A stretch of DNA of 64,000 nt from Limnanthes douglasii subsp. nivea (lineage: Eukaryota; Streptophyta; Magnoliopsida; Brassicales; Limnanthaceae), in the NCBI GenBank assembly GCA_036936605.1, contig JAUPFV010000002.1, forward strand, positions 255,089,305-255,153,304, read 5' to 3'. Shown one piece after another: positions 33,904-44,489 of the stretch. The notes beneath the pieces were generated by a model. That model worked only from the letters and a program-made list of their open reading frames with translations, had not been told where the DNA came from and searched no databases. Each line of letters starts with the position of its first letter. Within the stretch, counting starts at the first letter, position 1. A program made the translations under genes and the position numbers.

Positions 33904-36228
33904 CTATTGCTCGTTGATACGAACTGCCCCCAACGTCTGGGGCGTCAGGGCTGTAGCATAACATTCTCTTGCAACCTTTTGACTACTCCGGACAACTCCC
34001 ACCTGTCCCTGAACAACATATTTCAAACATTGGTGGACTGTTGAAGCCACTGCATGCATCCTAGAGAGCCAAGACCTCCCTAAAATAGCATTATAGCAAG
34101 TGGGACAATCCACCACAATAATAAGTATCCTGACTATCTTCTTGAAAGGGCCCTTGCCCAACTCCCCGATCACATCGGCTGAGCTGCCAGTGAAGCCCAC
34201 AATTGATATGTCCGAACTCTGAATTACAGTTGGATTTTTCATTCTCTTGTATGTGTTTAAGAAAAGGATATTGGCTGAGCTTCCAATATCCACCAAAATT
34301 CGTCTTATGTCATTGCCCCCAATAGATGCTCCTATGACAACAACATCTTCATGAGGGCCAGCTATATCTCTTAAATCATCTTCATAAAAAACAATAAAGG
34401 GGAATGGGATTTGCGATTGATAGGAAGTCATGCCTCCTTCTAGCTGGGTAACCAAAGTATAAACGTGCCTCTTCCTCGAAGAAGCAGTAGGAGCTGTCAT
34501 AGTATCCCCTCCGAAGATTGTAAGTGACTCAAAAAACTTAATGAGCCCGGAAACTGTCCTAGAACATTCCTCAATGGTACCCACTCTATTTCGAGTTGGA
34601 TCAGGATCCAAGTATTCAAATTCCACATCAAATATTTCGATTATAACCATGGCTTCCTCCGGAGCAGTATTACTTGGACCTACCCGGTGAGCATTGTTAG
34701 GCCTATTACCTCCTCTTCTTTTAACGTAAGCCCCTAGCTTTCCCCTCTCAATTAAGTTCTGAACCTCTTGTTTTAAAGCTATACAATCATCGGTGGTACG
34801 GCCAGTATCATTGTGATACGGGCAGCAAGAGTTATTACGGTGCTCTCTGGGGGATTGTAGTGTGGCTGGTCTTCTATAGTGCACATCTTCCTTTGTTTTA
34901 TCATAAATGGTGGCCACACTTTCTTTCAATTCTGCGAACCACTCCGGTTGAACCCAAGGCCCTCTCTTATTTCTGGATTGCTGACTCTGAGCAGGTGCAG
35001 CTGGCTGAGATTGAGCTTTAGCCCTGTCATGCCCCTGTCCGGTCTCCTTCGCCTTGTTTCCGGACTGATTCTGATTGGGGTTTGGTGCCACCGGGGCAGA
35101 CCTCACCTGCCTGTGCACCCTTGTTTTCTTTGTTTCATCAACGTTAATCTTTTTTCCAACCTGATTCAGCAACCCTCCCCAAGTCATAGCCTTCTTCCTG
35201 GTCACCGAATCAGCCAAATTGCCAGGGTTCAAGCCCTGTCTTAGAGATGCTATTGCAACTTGCTCGAAGCAATCAGCCAACCCATTCTTGGTGTTCACAA
35301 AACGACTTATATATTCTTTTAAGGATTCATTCGGTTCCTGGGCACAATGGATTATTGTGTCCCCGTTGCCCTTTAACTCTTTACTCCCAACGAACTGCCT
35401 TCGAAAGGCCACCCAAAAAGTATCGAAATTCTTGATACAGCCTTGTGGTAGGCTGTTATACCATTTTAGAGCACTCCCCGTAAACGATTGGGAGAATACT
35501 CTACAAAGTAGCTTGTCATCATCATCAAAGTTCATCATAAAGTTTTTAAATTGCTCTAAATGGTTGTCCGGATCAGTACTACCATCGTACTTTTCCATTT
35601 TGGTGCTATCAAACCTCTTGGGGAGGTTTCCGGACAGAATTTTAGAAGACAACGGAGATTGCCTCCAATTCCGGCCACGACTGAACACAGTGTCTTCATT
35701 GGGAGTTGCAAAAATACCTGGTTCATCGTGGAAAGCAAAAGGATCCATCAGCATCCGGTCTACATGCCTCCGGCTGTGAGATGACCCTTTGCCAATATTC
35801 CTCTTTAACTTTCCATGTCTATCCCTTTTTCTCGAATATTTTTTGATCTGCTTTTGCTTCTTTTTAGTTCGACCCTCATCGCTGCTAGAGGATAAGGATT
35901 CTTCAACTCCCTCATCATCCGAAGAGCTATCAGAAGACTCTGAGCCTGAGTCATAACTCTCCACTGGCTTAGACCGGTGAGACTTTTTAGAGCTAGCATG
36001 AGTCTTTTTGGTGCTCACATGAATCCTTGAAGGCTCATGCTCTCTGGGGTTATCGGTGTGATGAGCAACTGATGCTTTCGATTTTTCGTTCATGCCTATC
36101 TTAGCCTTTTCTGCCCTCAGAGCTTCTATCTCGCCTTTTAGCCTATCGCGCTCCTCGATAGTATATTCATCGTTTTCACCCACCACTTCGAGCAAAGCTG
36201 GTGGCACTTCCGGGGCGTCCGGATTCAT
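33904..36228 (-). CDS. gag-protease polyprotein of element A, intact ORF
   Basis: Open for 774 residues from the ATG at 36228; an upstream in-frame GTG at 36273 is less likely because B also starts at this Met. It opens MNPDAPEVPPALLEVVGEND with a short coiled coil, then a Ser/Lys-rich low-complexity region, the gag capsid core (35750-35300; FTGSALKWYNSLPQG, FDTFWVAFRRQFVG), a Pro/Gln-rich linker, a zinc-knuckle-like CPYHNDTGRTTDDC near 34810, and the aspartic protease (34350-33960; IRRILVDIGSSANILF, ILGRSWLSRMHA). The protease triad is Asp-Ile-Gly, whereas B keeps Asp-Thr-Gly, so activity is doubtful. It ends INEQ then TAG. The LTR at 36302-36708 would drive it. Confidence 0.93.
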   Translation of the reverse strand: MNPDAPEVPPALLEVVGENDEYTIEERDRLKGEIEALRAEKAKIGMNEKSKASVAHHTDNPREHEPSRIHVSTKKTHASSKKSHRSKPVESYDSGSESSDSSSDDEGVEESLSSSSDEGRTKKKQKQIKKYSRKRDRHGKLKRNIGKGSSHSRRHVDRMLMDPFAFHDEPGIFATPNEDTVFSRGRNWRQSPLSSKILSGNLPKRFDSTKMEKYDGSTDPDNHLEQFKNFMMNFDDDDKLLCRVFSQSFTGSALKWYNSLPQGCIKNFDTFWVAFRRQFVGSKELKGNGDTIIHCAQEPNESLKEYISRFVNTKNGLADCFEQVAIASLRQGLNPGNLADSVTRKKAMTWGGLLNQVGKKINVDETKKTRVHRQVRSAPVAPNPNQNQSGNKAKETGQGHDRAKAQSQPAAPAQSQQSRNKRGPWVQPEWFAELKESVATIYDKTKEDVHYRRPATLQSPREHRNNSCCPYHNDTGRTTDDCIALKQEVQNLIERGKLGAYVKRRGGNRPNNAHRVGPSNTAPEEAMVIIEIFDVEFEYLDPDPTRNRVGTIEECSRTVSGLIKFFESLTIFGGDTMTAPTASSRKRHVYTLVTQLEGGMTSYQSQIPFPFIVFYEDDLRDIAGPHEDVVVIGASIGGNDIRRILVDIGSSANILFLNTYKRMKNPTVIQSSDISIVGFTGSSADVIGELGKGPFKKIVRILIIVVDCPTCYNAILGRSWLSRMHAVASTVHQCLKYVVQGQVGVVRSSQKVARECYATALTPQTLGAVRINEQ

Positions 36229-36280
36229 TCGGACTGATTTTTGCTGATGGTTTCGAATGCTTGATTCAGGCACCGTCGTG

Positions 36281-36298
36281 CTCCCACTGTGGTCGCCA
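36281..36298 (-). other. Primer binding site of element A
   Basis: Minus strand TGGCGACCACAGTGGGAG, three bases inside the 5' LTR; identical in elements F and B. Confidence 0.85.
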
Positions 36299-36301
36299 AT
36301 T

Positions 36302-36708
36302 TGGTGTGGTTAATTTATGTCTGAGGGTAATCATGTAATTTGTTCATAGTTTTGTGGAAGTTTATGGGTATTTAATATTTTGAGTAGAGAGTAGAGGGAT
36401 AATTAAGCTGCCTGGTTGCAGTTAATTTTCATTACCCATATTTAATGCAGGTGGTTGGGTATTTATACCCTTACATCTGGGCTTTATGGGTTTTCGGGTC
36501 ATGTTTAATGGACCCGGGTTATGTTTAAAGACCCACGAGCTCTCAGTAGGAGAGCAAGCAGCTTAGTCAAGAAGTGTTTAGGTTTTTTAGTACTTTTGTC
36601 ATAGTTCGAACAGTCCAATGGGTTAAGTGTTCGAAGTGGTCTGTCCGGTCTGGTGGTCTTGGTCCGATCTGTCCCTGTCCGGAGAGGAAGCAGTTTTCGG
36701 ACTCATCA
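36302..36708 (-). repeat. 5' LTR of element A with promoter core
   Basis: 407 bp. The minus strand carries TATAAATA (36460-36467) within GGGTATAAATACCC, the only strong TATA-like site and shared by all family LTRs. The outer end CTCATCA is followed by AAATC, where copia gag sequence resumes. Confidence 0.93.
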
Positions 36709-38350
36709 AAATCAACCCACAAAATATTTATTTTCAAATAAACTATATTACTTTCTTAAATAACCAAAGATTTGGGAATACCTTTGCTTAACAAATAAGC
36801 TCAACGTTCCTCACAATCCTTCTTCAGATGTCTATTCTCTTTGCAGGAAAAAGATTGACCTACAGTCGATTTCTCAGGCTTTTTCTTCTTTACCAGACTT
36901 TTGACCTGGTCTTTTGCCATCTCCTTTCCACTTATGCCCTGCCCCTTTTGCAGATATAGTCACATTAACCTTTGGAGTTGTGCCTTTAAGTTTTTCCTCC
37001 TCCTATGCACCGTGGGAAATCAACTCATTGATATTCCACTGTTCCCGCATGCAGTTATAGGTGGACTGGAAATACTTAAACTGGTCTGGCAGCGAATGAA
37101 ATATGAACCCTACTATACATTCCTCGGGTAAGTCTAAATCGATTGCCTTTATTTTTTTTTCCAATCATCGATATTCCCAGAATGTGCTCCCAGATTTACC
37201 TTTTCCATTATACTTTTTTGGTAACTAGATCGATGAGCCAACGATGCATCTCTACCTTCTCATTTTTGGAAAAGTCTTTCTCGACCTCCGTGAGAAAGAC
37301 CGAGGCAGTAGTAACACTTTTAGGGACAACTCTACATAATTCTACTAGTGTCCCATGTAACAAGAGCGTCATGCATAACTTATTTGACTTCTCTCACATT
37401 TCACCGGCCTTAGTTTCATATGGTGTACTTTTCGGACTAAGGGGGTGGTTTGGGAGTTGACAAGGCATGATCATAATCATGTACATACAAAAACATCAAC
37501 ATATCTTCCTTCCAAATTGGAAGTCCGAACAATCCAACATGGGTGGACGGTTCCCCAATATATTGTAACCAGTGGATACTATAATAAGAACAAAAAACAC
37601 AAAACACATTTAACATCTTGACATATATTGAAACATATGCATGAAAATGACAAATACATGTAAAACATAAAATCCCTTGATAATGGATATCGGAGGGAAA
37701 ATCATATTAACATGCAATTTTATGAGTTTGAAAAAAATACCATGATAATTATTTTAATTTCCTAAGTACCAATGAGACCTTCCGGAGGACCGATGTTATT
37801 TACTTTGGTTAAAATAACCATAATTTAGTTTTCTTAAATACAGTGAAACCTTAAGGATGACCGATTTCACCTACTTAAAATAAAAAGAATTGCAATGATG
37901 AGTTTAATTTATCCTAAGTATCGATGAAACCTTCGGGAGAGCTGATTTCATCTACTTAAAATTAAAATCAACACATTGATCATTTTCAGTAATTTCTCTC
38001 GTTCATGATTAATTTAAACTCAAACGTGAACCTTCCAGACGACCAATAATATTTGAATTTAAGTTAATACCCGAACCTTTCGAAGCCTATGATCCATAAG
38101 AAAATTAATTTTAACGTTCCGGAGGGCCGATTAAATTAATTCTTTAGTTTCACCTACCGATCTACGAAACCTTAGTCATGCATTACCATTTAATCATTCA
38201 AGCACACACAATTTAATTCACAAATATACATATAATGATTGGCATGTCCAAACACATCATATTTGTGAAATAAATCAATTTAATATATATTAAAATAATT
38301 AAATAATTAATTTTCAAAATAAAATATAATGAAAATTTAATTAGTATACA
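36709..38350 (-). pseudogene. Copia gag (broken)
   Basis: Continues the copia element from 26316. The readable segment SLPDQFKYFQSTYNCMREQW followed by NINELISHGA and EEEKLKGTTP (about 37120-36960) is the C-terminal half of a copia gag (UBN2-like). The zinc knuckle reads SFSCKENRHLKKDC near 36820, with the first Cys lost. Frameshifts and stops throughout; the N-terminal part (37500-38350) is not readable with confidence. Confidence 0.75.
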
Positions 38351-39028
38351 TGTATATATTTAAAGAACATCAGTGTTGCTTCTGTTGCAGCAGCGTGCAT
38401 GTCTGCTTGCTGCAGCCTCCTCCTGCAGTGCAGCAACCTGCTTGCAAGTCCTGGCTAACACCCAAACTGGAGCAGCACTGATGTCACTAAATATATATTC
38501 AGTCGGTAACCTCCCATTGCTATCATCGCGACAACAGTGGGTTTGCAAATCCTCGCAAATCACGACGTTCACCACGACGTCAACAATTCGCTGGCCTTGT
38601 TGAACATCGTTGGATAGATTTTGATCAACGTTAACATTAGGTGTTAAGCCGTCGATGAGCCACTATCCCAATAGTTTTGATTTTATTCGTTTTATTAAGG
38701 TTGATTTGATGCTAATTTCTGGAGAAGACATTCCAGACATCAATCAACCCTAATTTAACAAAACAAATCCTAAAAATATAAAAATTACAAATTATTCATA
38801 TAAAACATGAAAAAATAAATATACATGTTTTTCAATACGAATAAATCACATAACATACGATTCATACAATCCATAAATCCATGCCCTACCCAGCTTAATT
38901 AACACATAGTCTCAACGACATGGATTCTTTACGATGAATAAAGAATAACATACATTTTTATCTATCAAAATACAAAATTTGATTATGCTACCAAATCCAA
39001 AAAGAGTTAACTTGGCTCTGATAGCAAA
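38351..39028 (-). other. Copia 5' leader and initiator-Met primer binding site
   Basis: Directly inside the 5' LTR the minus strand reads TATCAGAGCCA (39013-39023), the usual copia primer site for initiator tRNA-Met. The rest of the leader shows no coding frame. Confidence 0.75.
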
Positions 39029-39682
39029 TGTTATTTATTATTAGAAATCGCATCAAATAATGTATAACAAATCGCAGAAGAATACTTAAACCCTTTTCTA
39101 GATTCACCTAATAAATAAACAGAAAACCAAGAATACTAACGAGTTTACCAGATGTTTTCCATCTAGTATTCTCTTTTGTTCATTTTTGTTCTTTAGTGAT
39201 TTTATATATTTCCTTGAGAAACTTGCAAAACGAGTTAGTAGACATGAAAGGTTTCCATACACTGAATGAAGCAACCGTTTGTTTGATTAGGGTTTAGGAT
39301 GATGAAGTTCATAAACCTAGCCCATTACTTATAGTCTTTACAATGTGAAGCCCAACATCGTAAAGCCCATCCTTTATTACTTCTTTGTGTCTGGGGACCA
39401 TAACTAGATAAATTGATAATTCAATTTATATCCCTGATTTATTAATTCATGCTTAAGTGTGGAGATTTGGGCCCTCTTAATCACAGTGCCCAAATTCAAC
39501 TTGGTTACCACACTTGAACCCATAATACTTTTTTACCCATAGGTCAACTATAGTTAATTAAATAATTAACTCGATTACTTTTAATTTGGTCTTTTTTAAG
39601 ACAATAACCGAATATATTTATTTAACATGTTAGTCCAAATTATTGTTGGTCCATAAATATGTTAAATAAATATATTCAAACA
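39029..39682 (-). repeat. Copia 5' LTR
   Basis: 654 bp, plus strand TGTTATTTATTATT to TTCAAACA, homologous to 9077-9678 but longer by about 53 bp and with many substitutions, so the copia insertion is much older than element A. Confidence 0.9.
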
Positions 39683-40260
39683 CTATTCATTATCGGGACA
39701 GTAAAAAAACGTCGATGAAGCGGTGATATCAACCATTTTTTAGACTCCATTACTCAAAGAAAAACATTAACGGTATGTTCATATTGTCTTTTGCATCTTA
39801 TATTTTGTTAAGGTGAAAATTTTCCACTTTTTTAGTTTTTCATTAGAGTATTTTGGGTTATTTTTTACAAGTTTCAATAATATTTTTTTAGTTTTTAAGA
39901 TTTTGATGTTAAAATTTGGTTAAACTATTATCTAAAAATATGGAAAATAGACTTTTTCAATATGGAAAAATAATGGTTTTGGTGCAATGGTTTCAAAAAT
40001 AGGAAAATATACATATTGTATGATTTTTTTAGTTGGATTTTTGTTCATGTTCGATGTTGTTCTTCTGAAATCTGATGATTTTATGTTTTGGCAATGGTTT
40101 ACTATGCCAATTACATGGAAAAATAACATTTACGATTGGGTATGAGCAATAAAAAAGAAGCTTATAAATTGAATAACAACGTATTACAACAACAATCTTA
40201 AACAAATCGTAAGATGTGTCGCGATGTTGATGGTTAATATCTAACTCTTTTGCTAAATAC

Positions 40261-40264
<4 letters not shown>

Positions 40265-40321
<57 letters not shown>
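40265..40321. repeat. (TA)n microsatellite
   Basis: Uninterrupted AT dinucleotides over about 57 bp. Confidence 0.97.
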
Positions 40322-40326
<5 letters not shown>

Positions 40327-40470
40327 GCATGCATTCATTTGTAGTGAAACAAACAACCATTAAAACAACAACATATAGAATCGAATATTTAAAAAAATAT
40401 CAAAGATTAGCACGTATTTTTTTAATTTCACATTCATGTTAATAATATTTTGTATTTCACATTTATATTC

Positions 40471-40478
<8 letters not shown>

Positions 40479-40512
<34 letters not shown>
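40479..40512. repeat. (TA)n microsatellite
   Basis: Uninterrupted AT dinucleotides over about 34 bp, preceded by an imperfect stretch from 40468. Confidence 0.95.
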
Positions 40513-40514
<2 letters not shown>

Positions 40515-43484
40515 CATTATAAAGTTAATAGTTAACAAAGATAGCATCACAGACACAATGGAATGAGTGTCACGTAACTCGTGACTTGTCTATATTACAA
40601 CCAATTCAAATAGTTGAACTCATCATTCGATAAATGTAATGAAGTAAATGGCATAACGTCTAATATCTAAAATAATAATAAAAAATGTGTAGTTAGAAAA
40701 GCATAAAGTTCATAAAATATTGGAAGAAACAGTACAATATGAGGTGGTGAATGTTATTCAATTTTACATGATTAGAACTTTATTTGATATATATATTGCA
40801 CTTAATGAGATAGAAATACAGAATAACAGGTGACGAGTATATATAAAAGGTAAAATATTCACACAATGAGGTGCAAAATGTATAAGAAAAAGTGTATAAT
40901 GAAGTGATAGAGGTAAAAGATAATGAGTAAGAGGCAAAGGATAAAGAGAATACGAAGGATACATAAGATGAGGTGACAAACATAGAAAATAAAGCGAAAG
41001 ATGTAAAAGATGATGTGGTGAAAGATGTAAAAATAGTACAAATTCAAAGTTTATATAAGGATGTCAGTCACATAAAGTAAGTTTAGAAATATTATTCACT
41101 TCATATATTTTAAAATTTTGAAAAGTTTATTTCTTATTTTGTAAATTGTAGTATGTCAAAAAAATTAAACCCTTTATATTGCAAATGTATTTAACACCTT
41201 TATTTTGCATTTTGCATTTACCATTAACATTTATTTTGTGATTTTTAAATTCTTTAAAACATGTTTTATGTTTAGTAAATTACAATATGTATTTAACACA
41301 TGTCATCATTTCTCACTTTGTTTAACACTTATTTCACAACTCACATTTCTATATTACACTCATTTTGTATTTCTCATTTGTGCTTACTCATGTTTCACAA
41401 TTTGTTCATTCTTTAATCCCATTTTTTATTTCGTAAGTGTTTAACTTGTATTATTTCATAGTCGTGTACTTGTTTTCTTAAAAAGTGAGGAATAAAGACA
41501 ATTTATACTAATGTTAAAAGGTAAAACTCCACATGTACCAAATACGAATACTATAATTGGTGAAGAAGTATTGTGCGAGGAATATTATTAAGTAACACTT
41601 GGAAGTGTTGTTGAATATTATAAGATTGATTGGGTAATTGATAACAAAACAAATCTTATGATTCACGTAAAAAATAAAAAAAATAAAAAATATTCAAAGG
41701 GATAAATAGGTTGATTCAGTTGTATCCCGAGTTCCAAGAATAATATTTTGTATCATTGTTGGTAACACGATGAAACTAGTCAATGAAGATCAACTTGACT
41801 ATAAAGTAAACATTATTTCTCAACATGTCAACTCTAAAATCAAATACTATATATTTTACAATTAAATTATTATATAGTTCGTATTTCGTAGTTGATTAAC
41901 AACGTATTTTACATCTTACAAAAATAATTATAACATGTTTTGTATTTCACATTTGAGTTATGTTTCAGATTTTTTAAAATTATTTATAAATTGTTTCACA
42001 TATCGTATTTGAGTTAAAAAATATATCATATTTTTATACTATTCCATGAGATGATTTCTCAAATATAATTTTGAATACATGCCATTAACCATGATGCAAA
42101 CATAACAATACTTGTTAAACCAGTAGTCATTTATGAATATGAATTGGTAAAAATATTTAATTGTTACAACATATGTGAATTATAAACACGTCATTATTTC
42201 TAAAACATTATGTTAATATAGACATGGATCATTAAAATGTAAGATGTTTCATAAATGGTGGATAAAGTCTTCCACAATCTTTTTTCATCACTCTGATATA
42301 CACCGATCATCAAAAGTGCAATCAAACATGGACATTGATGGTGGTGGGTTTTGATAACGGCACAACATTCAAATTTAACCCATTGGTGCCCAATTTCAAA
42401 TACATAGCATATGAAATAAAAAAATTGTAAGTTATATCATTTTTCATTATTGGTAATAGTATATGTTTCACATTTCGCATCTAAATTATACATAATTTCG
42501 CAATTTGTAATTAATAATATTATAAACTTCACATATTATAAATGACAATCAACCTTGTTTTGTCTTTCACTTGTGATATTATTGTTTTGCGATTCGCAAC
42601 TGACACTAAGTCTATTTCACAATTATCATTAGACATATTTCATATTTCATATCAAAATCATATATTTTATATAAATATTATTCAAATTAATATATACAAA
42701 TTACCTCTTCAAAATGGGAATTTTGATACAAAAACCAATGATGATCATATTATTTACAAGAGATATACTATACGAATAAAGAGAAAATATCGAGTGTGGC
42801 ATATTAGTTTGTGAGTATGTTAGAGGTTTTATCGAACATAGTAAAATAATTGGCTCGTATACAAAAAAATAGAGTGCTAAAAAATATTTTATGTTTGATA
42901 TATTTATCAATGATATACAAACAAACAAATATTGGCAGTCATTAGTGTAATAGGATTAAAAACAGTGTACATTGCATTGTGTTAGTAGTAAAAATATTGG
43001 TGATTTTTTTACAATATTACCCCATATTTTGCACTTTTGTTAACATATATTTCACAACTCGTAACTCACACCAAGTCAAGTTTGATCTCGTTTCGCATTT
43101 CACCTTAGTAATATTTTTATAATTTTGTAAGTAATTTTATCACGACTTCATAATTCGCAGCTGAAATACTAATTAATCCATGATGTATCTCGTTTTGTAT
43201 TTTGAAGTTCATTTGTTGAGTGTTGCGCATTTATCAAACCAATTTTATTAATTTTGTTGCCCCCTTTAACATTTCGAAAATAGAAATTTTATTTGTTTCA
43301 CATTTTATAATACTTATATAAGTCGATTTAACATCTTGTAAGTTGAATAAAAAAAATAAAATAAAAAATTAATAAAATATTAATAATAAAATATTAAATT
43401 ACATAGATTATATAAGATTTATTTGCAAGATCATCTATTATGATCGAATTTTGCACAACAACTATATTTTATCTTCCAAACAAT

Positions 43485-44060
43485 AATTTATTCACTATAT
43501 GGAATACGTTTCTTATTATGTTTTCCAACTCGTATTTTCAAATTTGGTGGAAGAATAACCAATGATTTAGTATAATTAGATGTTTCACGAAAAGTAGTCA
43601 AATCATGTATGTCATATGAATAAGTTACCTTATACGAATTTGCGTAATAATATGGCTTTATATATATTGAAAGGTTTCGTTTAATCTTAAGTATGCCAAC
43701 TGAATCATACAAACATGGGAGACAATCAATTTACCACAAATAACAAAAATATTTATAACCCACAATATAAAAAACCATAACACGTTCCGGAAAAAAACAT
43801 TGTGTAAAATTAGTGAACAAGAACAAACTAGCAATTGAGACCTATTTTGACATTGGGTATAAGCTTATTTTCAAAATCATTACACAATTTATTAGTCTAA
43901 CGTATAAAATTTGCATATCATCTCAATATCTCACTTATAAGTAAAATTATAATATTATCAATTAATTACAATACAAGAAGACTACAAAACCTCTTTGATC
44001 TGATGATTAAACGATTCAGATGGACTAGAGGTCGTGAAACTGTATCTTTTAACTTGAAAA
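43485..44060 (-). pseudogene. C-terminal remnant of a Mutator-like (MULE) transposase
   Basis: The minus frame 43712-43488 reads YIKPYYYANSYKVTYSYDIH then SLVILPPNLKIRVGKHNKKR and IPYSE. This follows the pattern of plant MULE C-termini, where a Tyr-rich stretch precedes LPP, a GRPKKKRI-like motif and S-E. Further upstream (about 44040-43990) TTSSPSESFNHQIKEVL resembles the TTN-AES-N segment that follows the catalytic domain. I cannot read the SWIM zinc finger between them. Dead, with stops. Element B inserted at 44490 may split it from its catalytic part. Confidence 0.5.
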
Positions 44061-44489
44061 TACACACGCATATTTTTATAATGGCAATGTGTTGCAAAAT
44101 CTAACAAGTTATGAACCTTCGTCATCATATAATTAAGATTAAATAATATATGCTTATATTATAGTTATGCATTTAATAAATTATATTCCAAACGTTTTAG
44201 ATAAAATATAATATGTTTGTTCATTAGATATTCCAACGATGTTTGTAAAATTGTAGCATTTGTCTTTTATTTTTTTAACTATAAATTTTAAGCAGACATA
44301 AGAAGGCTTACTCTAAAATACAAGTATGGTATTTTATAAGATATCATTTAAGAATACCATAACATATTTGTATGGATATAATAAAAATACTTATAAATTC
44401 CAATTCTGAAATTTAAAATTCTAGATTTGTATGTATTTTAGTATTTAAATTTAACTAAGTCCGTTCAATATGAAAATGTTACCCGTGTT

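Larger units (their letters stand above)
26317..36708 (-). mobile_element. Element A: complete Tat-lineage gypsy retrotransposon with an antisense gene
   Basis: 10,392 bp with two 407-bp LTRs that differ at about 8 positions by eye. The 5' LTR is on the right. Flanks are AAATA and AAATC, an imperfect 5-bp duplication; the copia copy at 13205-13209 shows a similar uninterrupted site. Minus-strand content is primer site, gag-protease, RT, two RNase H domains and integrase; the plus strand carries a spliced antisense gene between integrase and the 3' LTR. The double RNase H (a gypsy one plus an RVT_3-like one) is the known mark of the Tat lineage. Confidence 0.95.
9077..39682 (-). mobile_element. 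Composite Ty1/copia element, ~30.6 kb with three nested gypsy insertions
   Basis: Related copia LTRs lie at 9077-9678 (3' end, with polypurine tract) and 39029-39682 (5' end, with initiator-Met primer site). Flanking 5-mers are CTCTT (9072-9076) and CTATT (39683-39687), four of five matching. Reading 5' to 3' on the minus strand: LTR, gag (38350-36709), element A, protease-integrase (26316-24937), element D, RT start (19245-18656), element C, then protease, integrase, RT and RNase H again (13246-10106), 3' UTR, LTR. The protease-to-RT part is therefore present twice. This could be two truncated copia copies fused, or one copy with an internal duplication. Confidence 0.8.
39683..43484. other. 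AT-rich DNA without recognisable genes
   Basis: Contains two TA runs and, at 41180-43330, many loosely repeated phrases of the type TTTCACATTTCGCATTT followed by AGTTA. A charged frame (about 40900-41060, plus) rich in Asp, Lys and Val is visible but I cannot assign it. No complete ORF is supported. Confidence 0.5.

Noticed and set aside
34879..35779. Plus-strand ORFs of up to 186 codons opposite gag of A
   Set aside because: Shadows of the intact minus-strand gag-protease ORF; equivalents in B (53313-53858) arise from the same antisense frame and show no independent features.
38360..38603. Small Cys/Ala/Leu-rich ORFs on both strands
   Set aside because: They lie in the copia gag/leader region, are short and mirror each other, with no secreted-peptide structure.
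40764..41047. Overlapping minus-strand ORFs with Tyr/Leu/Phe-rich membrane-like peptides
   Set aside because: Three overlapping frames of one simple-sequence AT-rich tract; typical chance ORFs.
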